From NCBI GenBank assembly GCA_947000775.1, contig CAMQGK010000552.1:976501-1040500 (forward strand): a stretch of 64,000 nt of DNA. Reading direction: 5' to 3'. This DNA is from Pterois miles (lineage: Eukaryota; Chordata; Actinopteri; Perciformes; Scorpaenidae). This document shows, piece by piece, positions 26,707 to 40,330 of this stretch (position 1 is the stretch's first letter; the number at the start of each line of letters is the position of its first letter). The notes under the pieces are model-generated. The model had not been told where the DNA came from, searched no databases, and worked only from the letters and a program-made list of their open reading frames with translations. The translations under genes and the position numbers were made by a program.

Positions 26707-27397
26707 AGACCTGTCCATGTTAACACCATATAAACGCATTTTTGAAAAAGAGCTTTTATGCCACTAATGTTTTTAGTGCAATAAAGCAACTTGTGATTTT
26801 TAGATTGTAGCAGGCTTAGTTTTAAGGCTAGAGTGAAAATATTGGTATCATATGGAACAAGAGGACCACTGGTATAAACCATGTCATACTAACTTGTACA
26901 TTTTGGCAAAGAAAAACTGTCATGGCCATTTTCAAAGGGATCCCTTGACCTCTGACCTCCAGATATGTGAATGAAAATGTGTTCTGTGGGTACCATCGAG
27001 TCTCCCCTTTACAGACATGACCACTTTATGATAATCACATGCAGTTTGGGGCAAGTCATAGTCAAGTCAGCACACTGACACACTGACAGCTGTTGTTGCC
27101 TGCTGGGCTGCAGTTTACCATGTTATGATCTGAACATATTTTATGCTACATGCAGTACCTGTGAGAGTTTCTGGACAATATCTGTCATTGTTTAGTGTAG
27201 TTAATTGATTTGCATGCATTTGCATAAAGCAAGCATATTTGCACACTCCCATGTTTAGAGTATTAAATGGGCTACTTGACAAATCTCTCTTTCAGGTACA
27301 TTTTAAAAGGATAAAAAATGTATGATTAATCACGATTTTTCATGGCCAGTCATACGATTTATTGCAATTAAATATTTCAATTCAAAGACAGCCGTAG
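26707..27397 (+). mobile_element. hAT-like non-autonomous element (family X), copy B
   Basis: It carries the family blocks TTTTAAGGCTAGAGTGAAAA, TCCCTTGACCTCTGACCTCC, ATGATAATCACATGCAGTTT and GTCAAGTCAGCACACTGACA in order. It ends with AAAGACAGCC. The left terminus is degenerate after an A-rich run (26690-26706). It is the same family as the copies at 5560, 40674, 58202 and 61839. Confidence 0.8.
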
Positions 27398-30300
27398 AAA
27401 ATAAATATCAGGATTAAAATGAGTGAACATTCACCTTTTTTTTCACATGAGACATGGACACCAAGCCCGGTGTTTGTTGACTCATCCACCTCCCCGACCT
27501 CGTCTCCACAGAGTACATAATTACATATTACGTAAACGTAATTCACAATGCAATTTTGATGTATGGGATGAGTCATTTTTAGGAGACCAGGCTGCCACCA
27601 GATACTGATTTATACACAGATTCAGGACAAAAATGTTGCTTTAAGAAGCTGGTTATGCTAACCATTTTTGGGTGCATCTATGTCTGTTGGATGCCCTTGC
27701 TATCTCATTCTCACACTTTATCAATAACCAGACCTCAACTAGAATGATAGCAAGACATTTAATATCTAAACCATAGCTCAGTGCAAAAACCAAGCAGTGT
27801 TCCAGAGATGAAACCCCTTAAAAACCCCAGCTGAGTCTCATTTATACTATCGCTAGGGAGGGAAATCACCACTGTACTTTACTTGATTTCTTTACTTTAT
27901 AAACGCCTTGGGACAGTAACCAGCTATTATTTGGAAATCCTGCTTAAAACAAACTGTTGCATAGATGATGAATTATGAATAAGTTTCTACTATGGCCTGG
28001 GAGCAGACAGGTTTTATTTACTGTATTTCTGCCAGTCAGAATGTTTTGGAAAAAGTACAGCAACCTACTTTTGCTTCATCACTCTGCAACATGTACCATA
28101 TCTGAGTGGCTGTGGTAAAGGCCATTCACCAAGTAAATACTTAGCTAAAAAGCTAATAGAGGATTTCCTCCACAATTTTATGACCAGACATTTATGAAGG
28201 CTTTCTCAAAGCAATAATCTGCCTCCAAATCAATATGACTACTTGGCATCTTGTGTTTACCAAAGAGCAAAGGACAGATGTAAATCTGCTGTGATGGCTG
28301 ACGTATGGGGATTTTTAAAGGCTGTTCCAGCGAGTGTAAAGACCACTCTTCGTGCAAAACAATAACAAGCGATGTTTGATTTAAAGTGTCCCCTATCTGA
28401 TTGCCGTTAGCTGCTCCACCTTGACGCTGCCTGCTGTGTGCTTGCTGGCTGACATGTTGTCTGCCTCTCACATTTCCCACCCTTAATTTACATTTTACGA
28501 CAGACTTCGGTAGGCAGCGGGGTAGAAAGGTGAACTTGCACCCCTGTCTTTGAGCAATACACTGAATCCCAACCAGCTTTTAAAAGTTCTGCTCTGCCCA
28601 CCACGGTGACCTCTGACCTCACAGAGAGGGCAGGGGGACAAGGGAAGCTCAGGAGGTATAGAAATGATCCAAGGTTGCAATAAAACAGACCCTATGTCGG
28701 GGGCCGGGTGGAGCCAAATGGGACAGAAACTTAAACAGTTGGCTGAATGAAGGATAAAGTAGAAAAGATGAGAGCTAATGGGTTAATCCTCTTTTTCTAA
28801 ACCCACATTTGAGAGGTAGATTGCGAGGTCTGAGCAAACAGGACAGAGTGATAAGAATGAGAGCTAAGGGTCTAATTCCAACGAGATAAAGAGACCCACG
28901 CCGCCTCACATACATGCACAATGTATATGCACATGTATTTACATATAAGACTGGCTGCTTGCATCGACACGTAGCCTGTTGAATGCAGTCTAGATTGAGC
29001 ACCAGAGCTTTTTAATACCACAATGTGAAAAGGAATTCATCTTTGTTGCTTTATAATTCACACATGCTTCTTCGACCATGTCTTCTACAGTATAACACAG
29101 ATAATAAAACCAGTAGTTTTGCTTTTATGTGCCAGTGCAGATCTTGCATTTCAACATTTGAAAGAAAAGTCTTTCATTTCCTTTTATGAAGTGAAAGAAC
29201 AAACCATCTTTGCTGCCTGATAAAGGCGTGTGGTTATTTTGAGATGAACTAGGTGTGAAACTTATAACCAGGTTTTAAAATCTCTTTTTTTGTGCTTGAC
29301 TAGAAAATCAGATTCTTAACGTAGTAATCCACATGCTGTTTTGTCTCTTTCACTGGTGTTTCCTGCTCTTCGCTTCCTAGAGATCCCATGTAAATCAGTG
29401 TGTGGGTGGTACTATCAATGTCTTACTTGGAATTTCTACTGATGCACTTGTTGTAACGCTCATGCTACACCTGCTTTGAATAAAATGTGACTTGTAGTCA
29501 ATGGATAATTTCTATCACGACTTCAGTGCACAGTAAATGTGTGGAGAGAAGTCTTTTGTCAGGTTTCATCATATTGTCACTCAGCACTTGTCATGCACTG
29601 TTTGTCAGTGTGTACTATACTGCTGCTATGTTAGTAGTGAAACAGGCTTTGCACTGATGTTATCAACACATACACTCCTGGATAAACATGATACTTCTCT
29701 GCTGGTTGCTAACCTTCATGGCGCCAGAAAGTCTGATATGAATATATCCGTTTGATACATCACAATGCCGTTTGAAGCGAGATCAGGCTGCACTGAGAGG
29801 CCTGGCCAATGATTAACAAGGAAAGTCCTCCATCGAAAAACTAAAAACTTCATAAATTCAAATGGTGGTGAACAGAATTTTTAAAAAAAGTTTGGGGAAT
29901 CACATAAATATTAAAATAATTCTAGCTGCCACATACAAGTAGTTACATGGTAGTATTACATTCCCTTTATACTAAGATTCACTGCATCCACTGTGTACTC
30001 TATTTAATTTCCATGCAACAATTTTATATCAAAATCTGTTTTTACTAATGCTGATAGATTCCTTACATTTAAAGTGCGCGATTATGATAGCTTTGTTTAC
30101 AGTATTACCTCTCCATGTAAACACTGGTTAGCATTGACTATGACAGAAGCTAAAGAGCGCGGAGCCAAACAGTAGCCATTCATGATCCTTTCTACATAAA
30201 AAAGGAGAAAAAAGCATAAAAACAAGAAGTCGGTCAGTGGTGCTGGTCTTGATTATGTGTCCCTCTCTCACATTCCTCGCAGTATTACTTCGCAAGGCAA

Positions 30301-31049
30301 TAACACAGGCTCCATTGAGCCCCACTGCACCAACAACAAGATCATTGAGGAAGTGTCGCACAGACTCGTCACGCACTTTCCACTGACCTCTTCCAGCGAG
30401 CCGAGGCAACACGGCGAGCCAAATCTGATTAGCCCCAACTATGCTATAAATTAAGTGGGCATATAGCAAAAATAATCCAGTGATCCACATCTTCTCAACA
30501 GGACTCAGCTTGGCAAGCAAGTAGGCTCAATGTAAGCTGCAGCAACTGAGGTTACAGTGTGTGTGATAAATAAATATTATGTCGGTATATAGTCTGGATT
30601 CAAGAGTTGTCCATTTGGAAATGAGTGAAGGATATGAAAGGCTTCTCTCTTTGCTGGTACGTGTGGCAGATAGTATACCTTGCAGGGAAATTCATGTTTC
30701 ACGTATTTAATTGTCTGATGTTCTCCTTTCCAACACCTTAATGTGCAATGCAATATTAGAAAAAGCTCAACTTTTCTACTGCCTAGATGACTAGCAAGTG
30801 TCTTAGGGGCTTTTCCAACATGAAAATAGAACAACACTGGAAAAAAAAACAGTTGCGGTATTAAAAACTAAAGACACACAAGATATCAGCTATGTGTGAC
30901 TAAAAGAAAGAAAGTAAATGTTAAAAAAAAAAACACAATAAAGCTTGAGTGAAAAGGGATAAAACACAACAAGCAGACCGAAACATTCCTATGTGGGTTG
31001 ACAATATCATATATACTGAATATATATAGTGTTCATAGGCGTGTGCTAC

Positions 31050-31560
31050 TTAAAGGCAAGGTGGGCGAGCTTGAGCAGCTGGTAAGAGTACGGTACACTA
31101 GATTTAAAAAAAAAGTGATTCAGCCTGAAAAATCCAGTGTTGTCAACTCTTTTCCACTGAAAGTAGCTAGCAGCACTAGCTCTAAAAATCCCTAAATCTA
31201 GAGAGAAACTCATGAAGTCTGCAGCAGTGATGTCCATCCCTTCAGGCCTCCCTCTAATCTCCCCCAAATGATCATAATAAAAGTAAACAACAAACATGGC
31301 TATTGTTTGTACTCACAGCTGTCAAACTAGCAACTTGTGGAGGACTGGATGCAGGTAGAGAGATGTGCAGGCAGGCAGTCCGTCCAATCCTTACATTTGG
31401 GCCGATTACAATGATTGGACGGGTTTATTACAGTCCTGCTACAGCCACAGATACCAGATACACAGATTTTTTTTTTTTTTTTTTTTTTGTCAGAGCATTT
31501 CATTTATTGACTGCTGTCTGGATGTAACGAGAATTTCAACTAACACTCTTTTGGGGCCTG
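31050..31560. repeat. dispersed teleost repeat with internal poly(T)
   Basis: Blocks such as AATCCAGTGTTGTCAACTC, CTAATCTCCCCCAAATGATC and TGGGCCGATTACAATGATTG resemble a dispersed fish repeat I recognise. They are followed by a 22-base T run at 31467-31488. Termini are not defined. Confidence 0.5.
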
Positions 31561-32293
31561 ACCCAAATATATATATTGAAATCACCAATATCAAACATGT
31601 TCAATATTTATCATATGTGTGGGGAACCCAGAGAACAGCAGATGACACAATCACGTAGGAACGAACTATAACTAATTGTGAACGAAAGCTGACTGAAGCG
31701 TAAGGACAATAACCGCCGTCCTGGTGGCTGCGGCTAATGGATGAGCTAATGCAAAACGCGAAGCAACTTGTTGATTTGTGGCAACAATACAAGTGCTTAT
31801 TTAACGCGTCTCCATGACTTCAGCCGTCCATCCTTCGGGAATTTTCAGTACAAAATTGGGCAAAAACTAACATCACTAATTCTTCTTGCCCGTCGTCCGC
31901 AGCGTTTGTTCACGCTAAGGCTGTTTTGATCAAGATTTCCATTGTTTTTAGTCGAGACTCCTGTTGTTCCCGAATGGAAACTGTTAGTGTGTGTTGTGCT
32001 GTTTTGGCCAAATCGTTGCTCGCCACATACTATAGGAACAAAACTATTAAATTTAACACAACATGTTGTTATTTGTGGGTTGTCTCATATTTTGAAAATC
32101 TGTGAAGATCTGATAAAATACTTTAGTGTGGGCCAGCCTTTAATATATCAAAAAATGTTTGTAAAATCTCTACCAACCCTGCCTTTAAATACAGGACAGT
32201 CGATAGGGAAAATGTACAAAACATGTGAACTGTGCTCTATGGAAGGACTTCCTCTACCCACAGGAAAAGTCATCAGACGAATGGTTAAAACGA

Positions 32294-32312
32294 AAAAAAA
32301 AAAAAAAAAAAG
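32294..32312. repeat. A-rich run
   Basis: A run of about 18 A following ACG. Simple sequence, not linked to a recognised retroposon. Confidence 0.85.
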
Positions 32313-33012
32313 TCTCTGCTGATTCAGCTGAAATGTCTGCTGGCATTTATGTCTGCCATTTCACTAGTGGATATTGACCTCGCCATGTTACAGCTTCACG
32401 TGGAGACTAGTATTATGGGAGCAAACATAAATCTCATGTGATGACAGCTCTGGTGGAGAAACACAGGCCATTCTTAAGGAGGTAAACAAAGGAAAACAAC
32501 AGCTCTCTCCACCAGTCGGCCTTGTGTCAGACTGTGCTGGTTGAAATGGTCACTTCAACACTTTTCTGACACAATCTTGACAGAACTGAAAGTAAAAACA
32601 AAGCTTGATAGCAATAGAGATTACTGGATTGCATTACTGTATATTTCACTTTGTTCTTTTATTACTAATTCTTATAACTTCCTATTAGTGTAATCACCAG
32701 AAAACCACGTGATGGTTGTAAAGGGGAAACTCATTTCCTGGAATATAGCTACTAAAAACTGCTTTAATGTCTCTACAACTGACCTAAATGACCCATTTTT
32801 AAATAGTCTTTAAACCTGTGCTGTTTTCTGACTTACTGTGAGCTGCTAAAAGCAAACCCACGGAGTCAAATTCCTTATGTGATTAGACAGACTTGGCCAT
32901 AAAACTGGGATTGAGGAGACAGGCTGCATGTCGCTGCTCGCAGAGTTCAATGCACTGCTATTGTAACTCTAGACTGACAGTATGATGATAGTTTCTCTAG
33001 TACGGGGGAGGC

Positions 33013-33015
33013 GGG

Positions 33016-33047
<32 letters not shown>
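33013..33047. repeat. (TG)n microsatellite
   Basis: About sixteen GT units with one C interruption, followed by a G-rich tail (GGGGAGGGGGTCG). Confidence 0.95.
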
Positions 33048-34361
33048 GGGAGGGGGTCGCATTTTCATTGAATGGCATGAGCGTCCCAAACTGGATTAAC
33101 GTGTTGGTTATACGGTGACTATGCAGTCACGTCACTGCATTGTAATCTTTAACAATCAAGTCTTTTGTCTGCGGAGGGGCGATGGATGAGTGGAAATCTT
33201 CGATAAAGAGCTCTGTGTGCGTTTTACATGGAGACATCCAGAACACAAACTGTCACTTCGGGGCTAAATGTGGATTATAGCTCCATGTGCCTAATAAAAA
33301 CTCATGAGGGATGCGTATCATTTGGCATGGATCTGATTAAATTAGCTTTTGATTGCTTGGGCAGGCTGCCAGCACTAGTGGATGCAAATCTGAAATACAA
33401 AATGCTTCACGGTTTGATGGACATGTCAGCGTGTTGCAGCTGTGTGCTAGTATCCAGGCAGAGAAGTACCAGGATAGCTTGCGGTCAGCCGCAGACTGAA
33501 AACACAAAGCCAACAACAGTACTAGCAGCTCGGTTCAGGAACTGCAGGGTATCCCGAAAACTCAGACCGGTCCTTTAGTCTGCTCTCTGCCTGCGTCACC
33601 GTCAGCCCTGCTGGGATTCCCCCATGGCTCTGGCCCAAGCATTGAAGGAACTTGTGAGGGCTTTTTTTTTTTTTACTGCATTTTTGGCAGGATAACAGAG
33701 TTAAAGCTCCACGTGCTGTACAGGCCCTTCAGAAATGTAGCTTTTGGCACAGGAACAGCTGAAAGCCAGCCAAGCCACACTGCTTCCCACTTCTTTAATG
33801 GCTGGGAAACGTGTGGCGTGCAGACAGCACTCACATTGATGCAATGTAGACTGATACCTGCAGGTGGGTTATTACTGAAATATTCAAGTGACACAATAGG
33901 CCTTAAGGCAACGCCTACGCCTTTATAACATAACACATAAAAAAAAACAACCCGCAGAGCCCTGGAAAGGATTATAGTTTGATAAAAAGACAACAAATAG
34001 GCGTCAGACCTGTTTGTCTCGTCATTAATTCACAGCCACTAACCAGTTCAGTGGCAAACTGCCAGTGACTGCCGCTCACTCAGCCATGATGCTGGGAGGT
34101 TAACTGAGCAGGCTATTTGTATATCACACTTGCTGCTTAAATACCCTCTGGCTGAGATCAGGCGCTGACGGTAAGCTGCGTGGACTTGTGCTCGTAACGT
34201 TTGAATAAAAAGGTGGTCCGCTTTGGATCTTTATGTGTACATTGGACAAACTTAAACACACTGAGGTGTGGGTGTGAGCACGAGTTGCTTGCACAGATCA
34301 TATAAGACACTTGATTAGAGAAGAGGCCATGGGGATGAGTTGGATGTGCAAGAGGAGAGTA

Positions 34362-34378
34362 CCCCCCCCCCCCCCCCC
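34362..34378. repeat. poly(C) run, 17 bp
   Basis: A pure C homopolymer ending in GGGAACCC. Simple sequence. Confidence 0.95.
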
Positions 34379-34565
34379 GGGAACCCACGCATCAAAGCAA
34401 CAAGATAGACAGTACAAATACCGCCATAAAGCAAAGCTATGAGAAGACAGACAGGGTCGATGGCAAAGGACCGACACAACGTCTCAGCTTATGGACTATG
34501 AGACCTATATGAAGCTACCATTAGGTTTTCATTGAAGGCGAAGGAGACTAAATAGGGCTCTAAAT

Positions 34566-34640
34566 GTTATGCTAAATTTTGGTGAGGAAAAACTGGCATG
34601 ATGATTTTCACAGGGGTCCTTTGACCTCACAGCTTTTTGC
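34566..34640 (+). mobile_element. family X fragment
   Basis: A short segment reading GCTAAATTTTGGTGAGGAAA then TCCTTTGACCTCACAG matches one internal block of the family X elements. Neither terminus is present. Confidence 0.6.
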
Positions 34641-34689
34641 ATATAATAATGTCTTTTTTTTTTGTTTGTTTGTTTTTTTTGCCTATCTT

Positions 34690-34855
34690 AAAATGGTTTA
34701 TTTCTGGTGTGATCTTTATACTATGACAGTTTTCCTAAAATTAAATTCCACAAAAATCGCACTATATCACCTTGCTTACAATATCGCAGTATATTGAATT
34801 GTTACCCTTGTATCATATCACCAGACCCTTATACACAGTCCTAGCTGCAACTGTT
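34690..34855 (+). repeat. diverged direct repeat, copy 1
   Basis: It shares TTATTTCTGGTGTGATCTTT, AAATTAAAT, GTTACCCTTGTATCAT and ACACAGTCCTAGCTGCAACT in order with a second copy starting near 35035. The end ACACAGTCCTAG resembles the inverted TAGGGCTGTGTATTGGCAAG terminus of a fish hAT-like MITE. Confidence 0.6.
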
Positions 34856-35034
34856 ACTTATATTTTATATTATTAATCTGAAACTGGTAACTACAGCTGT
34901 CAAATACATGTAGTGGGGTACAAAGTTGAATATTTACCTCAGAAATGCAGTGGAAGCAAAGTACAAGTACCTCAAAGTTGTACTCAAGTAAGCCAGAGTT
35001 GGCTACTTGAAGAAATGTATGGTATGTAGTTACT

Positions 35035-35215
35035 TTCTCTTTCTGGTGTGTTCTTTATACCATGACATTTTGCCTGAAATTAAATGTTTTAATTTAATAT
35101 GTCACCTTGTGTACAGTATTGGAATATATCCCAATATATTATTTTGTTACCCCTGTATCATGATACATATATCACCAGATTCTTGCCAATACACAGTCCT
35201 AGCTACAACTAATAA
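35035..35215 (+). repeat. diverged direct repeat, copy 2
   Basis: This is the same block order as the copy at 34690 (TTTCTGGTGTGTTCTTTATA, TTACCCCTGTATCATGATAC, ATTCTTGCCAATACACAGTC CTAG). It is about 345 bp downstream of the first copy and in the same orientation, which suggests either a local duplication or two insertions of one MITE family. Confidence 0.6.
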
Positions 35216-38189
35216 TTGTATTTATTACTGATAGAGCTCTTGATTTATGCATTACCTGAATAAATTAAGCGTTTTTTATTACAGCACTCCATTAATGAGT
35301 TTCTTCCTAGCGGTGTGTCAGCTGTTACAGAAGCCTTTCCTTCATGATGAGGACATTTTCTTGAGGCGATGCTTTTGATATTGACGTAGTTACAACAGTT
35401 TAAATCTATTTGGCTAATATTGACAATCGAAAATGTTTGCAAAATGACCAAGTGGTAGGAAGGCGTTTGTTCCCACAGGCAGTAACAGACTTTAGAAACC
35501 TGCAAGATAGCATGTTTTCTGGTAATTCAGTCAATAGTCTATATGAGAAAACCACATGGTAAAGCCTATGTTTATAAACTTCTGTATGAATTAAATAGTT
35601 GACAACAGAAAAGTACTGAGAAAGTAGTATTTTTTTTCAATTAAATAAAAACTTAGGTGCACAATGACCATAATAGATTTAAGTAAAATTATAGAGGAAA
35701 AATGAAATAAATAGCCTAGCCTATATTGCAATAGACACAATATAAAAAACATTTTTATATTGTTTTGATGATATATAGTCACTCACCAGCTCTACTGCGT
35801 TGTCTAACTAATGCAGCTTTTCAGCCTAGAAAGACAATAATCAAGCTACAGCATCAAAGTTTAATAACCGAGATCCTACGATATATAAAACAACAATATA
35901 AATATTATATTGCTATATATCGCTGTGTCAAGGCCCGCCACTTTTTCAACAACTTTCTTTGATGGGAAATTACAGAGTTTCTGCAAAAACACAACACATC
36001 TGTCAGTTCTTCAAATCAAGAGCAACACAAGCGTCTTTATGTAAACCTGGTTTCATAACAACAAGTGTTACTTATTAGGGACAGCCAGCATTATGCAAAA
36101 GAAAAGGGAGGCCTTTTAAGACCTGAACCTGATCGCCGGCCATACGTTTCTAATCCACAATGGGCCAATCGCAACGTAAACACCCCCCTCTACCCGCTTC
36201 TCACTGCAGCAGTACTTCTCTCCACTGGAAACATAGGATACCATATGCCAGATTGGATCAAACAGATTAGCAATTTCTGGGCAAGCCTCTATAAGGTGAT
36301 TGGATAATGGAGGGCTGCAGGGTGCAATAAGGGTCTGGAAATCTCCCTTAAGAATTTCAGTGCTTAATAATCACATTGGGAAGACGCAGGTGCCACAATT
36401 TAACCCCTCACACTTTCTTTTTGTTTGTAAATCACAACTTTGAGAAGTTACATGGAGGACATTTGGTGTAAGAGAGCAACTTTTTTAAATGGAATCACAC
36501 CAGCAAATGACGACTAGTCCAGTAATTGACCTGTATTCGACTAAAAGAGTGTTACAGGAATGAGTCCTTAAAACCTGTAAATGAGTCAGCATTTTGTGGG
36601 TGGGTGTTTAGTTAGATGCCTGAAATAAGGTCCGTGGATAACATTTTGTTCTATGACACAAAATACATGAATAAATATCCCACTGTGAATTTTGAAGCCT
36701 TTATGTGTCTTAACAAGTGGCTAAATGAGACTACTAAATGTCATAACGCCGACTCATCCACCTTTACAGCCTCGTTGTTTATCCTCACGCTCACGCGCCC
36801 TCAGTGTAATTTGTTTATAGCCTAATGTTAGTTTTCACTTCTGGTGATTGCATTCACACTTCAAAAATCATAAAAGTGGTGTTAATTTGTGATGATCATC
36901 ATGTTGAACAAAATGTGGAAGAACCAAACGATTGCCACAGAATTTATTTTTTATTTTCTGTTTCTATTGACATCACAGTTAACAGGACATATGTCCAAGT
37001 ACTTTGACTTTCATTGCAAGGACATTTCATAACAGTGTTCCCGTCATCTCCGTTTCACATAGAATGAAACATATAAGGGTCAATGGCTTGTATTCCTGTG
37101 GTAAAATTGCTTTGTTTATTTTACACTATAATATGTTAGTATTGTTCATTCTTACCAAAGTGGAAAAGCCTCTGAAACCGTATTTAGATCAGACCAGGAC
37201 ATGAAACTCTCCACTGAAACCATACTGTTTTCAGAACATATATGTTTAAGGCCATTCAGACAAAGTGCTATATGAGGCCTTAAAGCCAAACCAGCTTCCT
37301 GTGCCTGTGCTCCCCTCCCCCCCTCCTACTTGGTGAGAAACTATAACACCAACCACAAAAAAAGTTAAGTTTTGGTTGTGGCTGTGAGGTCCTTAAGCTT
37401 GGCGTGTCCAACCAGACTCCCCTGTAACACACAGTACGCCAAACTACTGACTTCTATTTGAATCCACTTGAGATGCCAAGCTCACTGCCCTCTCCTCATA
37501 TCCACTGACGTCATATAGGATACAGTAGATTTTCCCACCACCCTGCTGTAGCACTGAAGGCAGCTCATTGTGTCCATATCGTTGCCCCGACATGTCGGAC
37601 TTGTCTTGATCTCAGCTACTAACAGATGCTGACAGACTATTTTATCCACCTACTCCACCTTTGTTATGCACTTTCACAGACATAACAATTTCAGGGATTT
37701 CACCTTAAGACTTTTGTGAAATTATATCAGTTGGATATTCAAATGAGATAAATACACGGCTGTGTTAATCTCTGTTAGCTACTTTTACATCTTTAAATAC
37801 ATGTAGGCTGATTATCTGTGTTTAGTTCTCAAACAATGCTGACATTTGTGTAGTCCTCTTATTTGGATAATGCAGCCCTGCCAAAACCAATATTACCACA
37901 ACATTACAACATCATTACCACTCTGCAGTGGTGGAAGAAGAGCTCAGATAAATGACTCAATAAAACTAGCCATGCAGTTCAAAACAGTACAGAAATACTC
38001 TGTCATGCATTCAAAATTTAAGTATTATTATTATGCAGAATGGCTTATTTGAGAATAATAAATATGGCTATCGGTGCCTTCAAATGAAACCCGTGAGCTT
38101 GTGTTTACGACATGGGATTGTGTACACGGTATGCTCGGCATTCAGGTGGTTAAGTACTGAGAACACAGCTGCTAAGCAAAGGCAATATC

Positions 38190-38460
38190 AACATAACTGT
38201 CTGTGTTTTGAAGCCAAGCCCCCAGGAGGAGCTCCGGTTGTTGATCCCAACATGGTCCTAGTGGTCAACGGTGGTACTGCAACTTCAGTGTCCGTCACGT
38301 GATGCCATTGGGCCCAAAAAGACCTTTTCTCATAGACTTACATTGAGACAGAGACGTCTGCAACTCAGTGGATATATTTTTTAGGTGAATCAACTCCGCA
38401 GTCAATAGCCAAATCTAGATTTATTTCCCGCCTCTGTTTATGTCTACGGAGATCCAGACT
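38190..38460. repeat. probable dispersed repeat
   Basis: The segments ATTGGGCCCAAAAAGACCTT, CATAGACTTACATTGAGACA and ATCAACTCCGCAGTCAATAG resemble a dispersed fish repeat. This is recognition from memory only, and ends are undefined. Confidence 0.35.
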
Positions 38461-39589
38461 GTGACAATAGCACAATCTGTGATGTCGGGACCCCTTAACT
38501 GAGTCATATGACCGAGCGGACACTGCTGCTCATACTGGACATTACCAGTACGGCCCAGGAAGACCCTGAGGACCCAGAAGATCTGGGTACTTTTCCAGAC
38601 CTGGAAGTCTACCCGCTGACTTATGCGCCACTGAGCAACTTTCATAGGAATGAACGGAGCTCTGCAACCATGCTTGAAGCCACAGAGGACATAATGAAGG
38701 CATAATGACAGAGGAAAAAGATGAGGTTGTTGGGGATATCAACAGTTTACCAAACAACAATATACGCCTAAAATTACAATACACTAAATTATTACGCACC
38801 GAAAAATAAACTTCCAGGGGCTCCGCCACTTTTCACAATGTCAACAAACACGTCACACGTGAACATCGTCGTGAACTCAGAGCTTTCAGAAGCTTTCCGC
38901 TTACAAGGTCGTGAATACCACATGATGGGGGGGCGTTCAGATGGAGTCATCTCATAAACATGACCCCATATATTACACCATCAGCCCTGTATCTGGCATC
39001 GCATCGCCAGATTCTTGTGCACAGTCCAGTTATCTATTTATTTCGCTTCAAAGCTGTCAAAGCTGTTTCTCCAATTTCTTCTTGCGCCTTCTCATAATCA
39101 AAATCCAAAGGCAGCGTTGCAAAACTGACAAAATGAGTAAATGTACTTGGTTGTTTTCTGTTTATTTGTATATTAATGCGGGCAATAAACAGACCTAGAA
39201 GGCAGCTCCATCCATAAAGCCACATTTAGACCTGAATCCCCCTACTGTCTCTGTTTTGACCCCCAACATGACATTATATCCGAACAAACTTTCTTTAAAG
39301 GCCTTGTAGATGCTGTCACATGACATGCACTGGCTTTTATATTGTACATACTTGAAGGTCAATAGGATGTTCAGACGATAGAGGATGTTCGGTGTCAAAT
39401 TAAAAACGGTGGCTTCAAATTGTAGAGGACGCGCAGGCACCACTTAAAAAAACATTTTAATTAGCAATTTCGCCCACATATATGTTTTAATAGCAAACAC
39501 ATGAGCGGTTGGGTTATCCGTTATTTGCCCCTGGCTAAAGCACCGGATAATACAGTCAATAATCAGCTTATATTAACTGAGGCAGCGAG

Positions 39590-40330
39590 CCAAGTTTGCG
39601 TTTTACATTGTGATATAGTTAGTATGTCACCGAGAGGGACGTGAAATCAAGCTAGCGGCCTTATAACTGACAGGAACGTTAAACACGAGCACTGCTAGCT
39701 TAATGACATTTTATTTATGACTCGGTGAAAACTCGATGTAACCGCCGAGAAAAAAGCCCGAGATAAAACCAAACAGTGGCTCTTCCGTTAGATAGCATTA
39801 CAAGAAATAGTGCCACTAACGTTACGCTCGGCGCATGTTTAAATTACGTTGGTGGGGTGACATACGGCAGGTGAGTCCATCCGCTAGCTACCGTAGCAAT
39901 ACACACATATTGATCAGGCGAATTGATAACGTCGTATCGATTAAAAAAAAGAAAAGAAGCTGCATCCTGTAAAGTGACGAGTGAAGCAGCAGAAAAGGAG
40001 CCACATGCGCGACAATGATGTATAAGACTGTATACTGTAAGACAAGGAGAGTAAATAGAAATATAAACTTACCACATCGGCTTCCGTTCGGTTTTTACAC
40101 TCTTTGGAACCGGAAGAAACATTCCTGTTTTCCCCGTCTCTGACTCCAGTCTCCCCCCCTCCGGTTACACGCAGAGGGAAACGCACCAAAAAGAGGAAGC
40201 GGAGAGGTGGTTCGTGTGTTTATCAGCGAGAAATAAAGTGGTTTCATGTGACTGCATGATATCCACGCATTCGGCTTTCGCGTGTAATTGTGTTTTCAGA
40301 GTTGGAGCGTCGGTTTGAGAGCCCCGCACC
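39590..40330 (-). promoter_or_regulatory. arid3a: arid3a CpG-rich promoter region (inferred)
   Basis: This stretch has many more CpG dinucleotides than the surrounding AT-rich sequence. It brackets the probable non-coding first exon ending at 40073. No TATA box was identified with confidence, and the start site is unknown. Assignment to arid3a rests on orientation and on the need for an upstream leader exon for the acceptor at 20395. Confidence 0.5.
40073..40250 (-). other. arid3a: probable non-coding first exon of arid3a
   Basis: On the minus strand a CpG-rich segment (GGAACCGGAAG...) ends GAAGCCGATGTG followed by a strong donor, GTAAGTTTATAT, at 40067-40072. No in-frame ATG start extends through it; the only long frame begins at a TTG. 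It is read as 5'UTR spliced to 20394. The upstream limit near 40250 is a guess. Either a separate non-coding transcript or an alternative promoter would also fit. Confidence 0.5.

Larger units (their letters stand above)
20395..40072 (-). other. arid3a: arid3a intron 1 (about 19.7 kb, inferred)
   Basis: The intron is bounded by the acceptor at 20395 and the donor GTAAGT at 40067-40072. It holds the repeats listed individually. I recognise nothing in 20400-21750, 25300-26700, 27400-31040, 31600-34560, 35220-38180 and 38480-39580. Scattered short open frames there show no recognisable domain. A 30.25-30.45 kb stretch is CpG-richer and could be conserved non-coding sequence, but I cannot test that. 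Confidence 0.6.

Noticed and set aside
30128..30520. 130-codon minus-strand open frame in arid3a intron 1
   Set aside because: No family motif and no flanking splice signals or repeat support. Length is compatible with chance in a slightly GC-rich stretch. It could be conserved non-coding DNA, which I cannot test.
39941..40189. 82-codon minus-strand frame across the arid3a leader exon
   Set aside because: It begins with TTG rather than ATG and runs through the splice donor. The exon is better read as untranslated.
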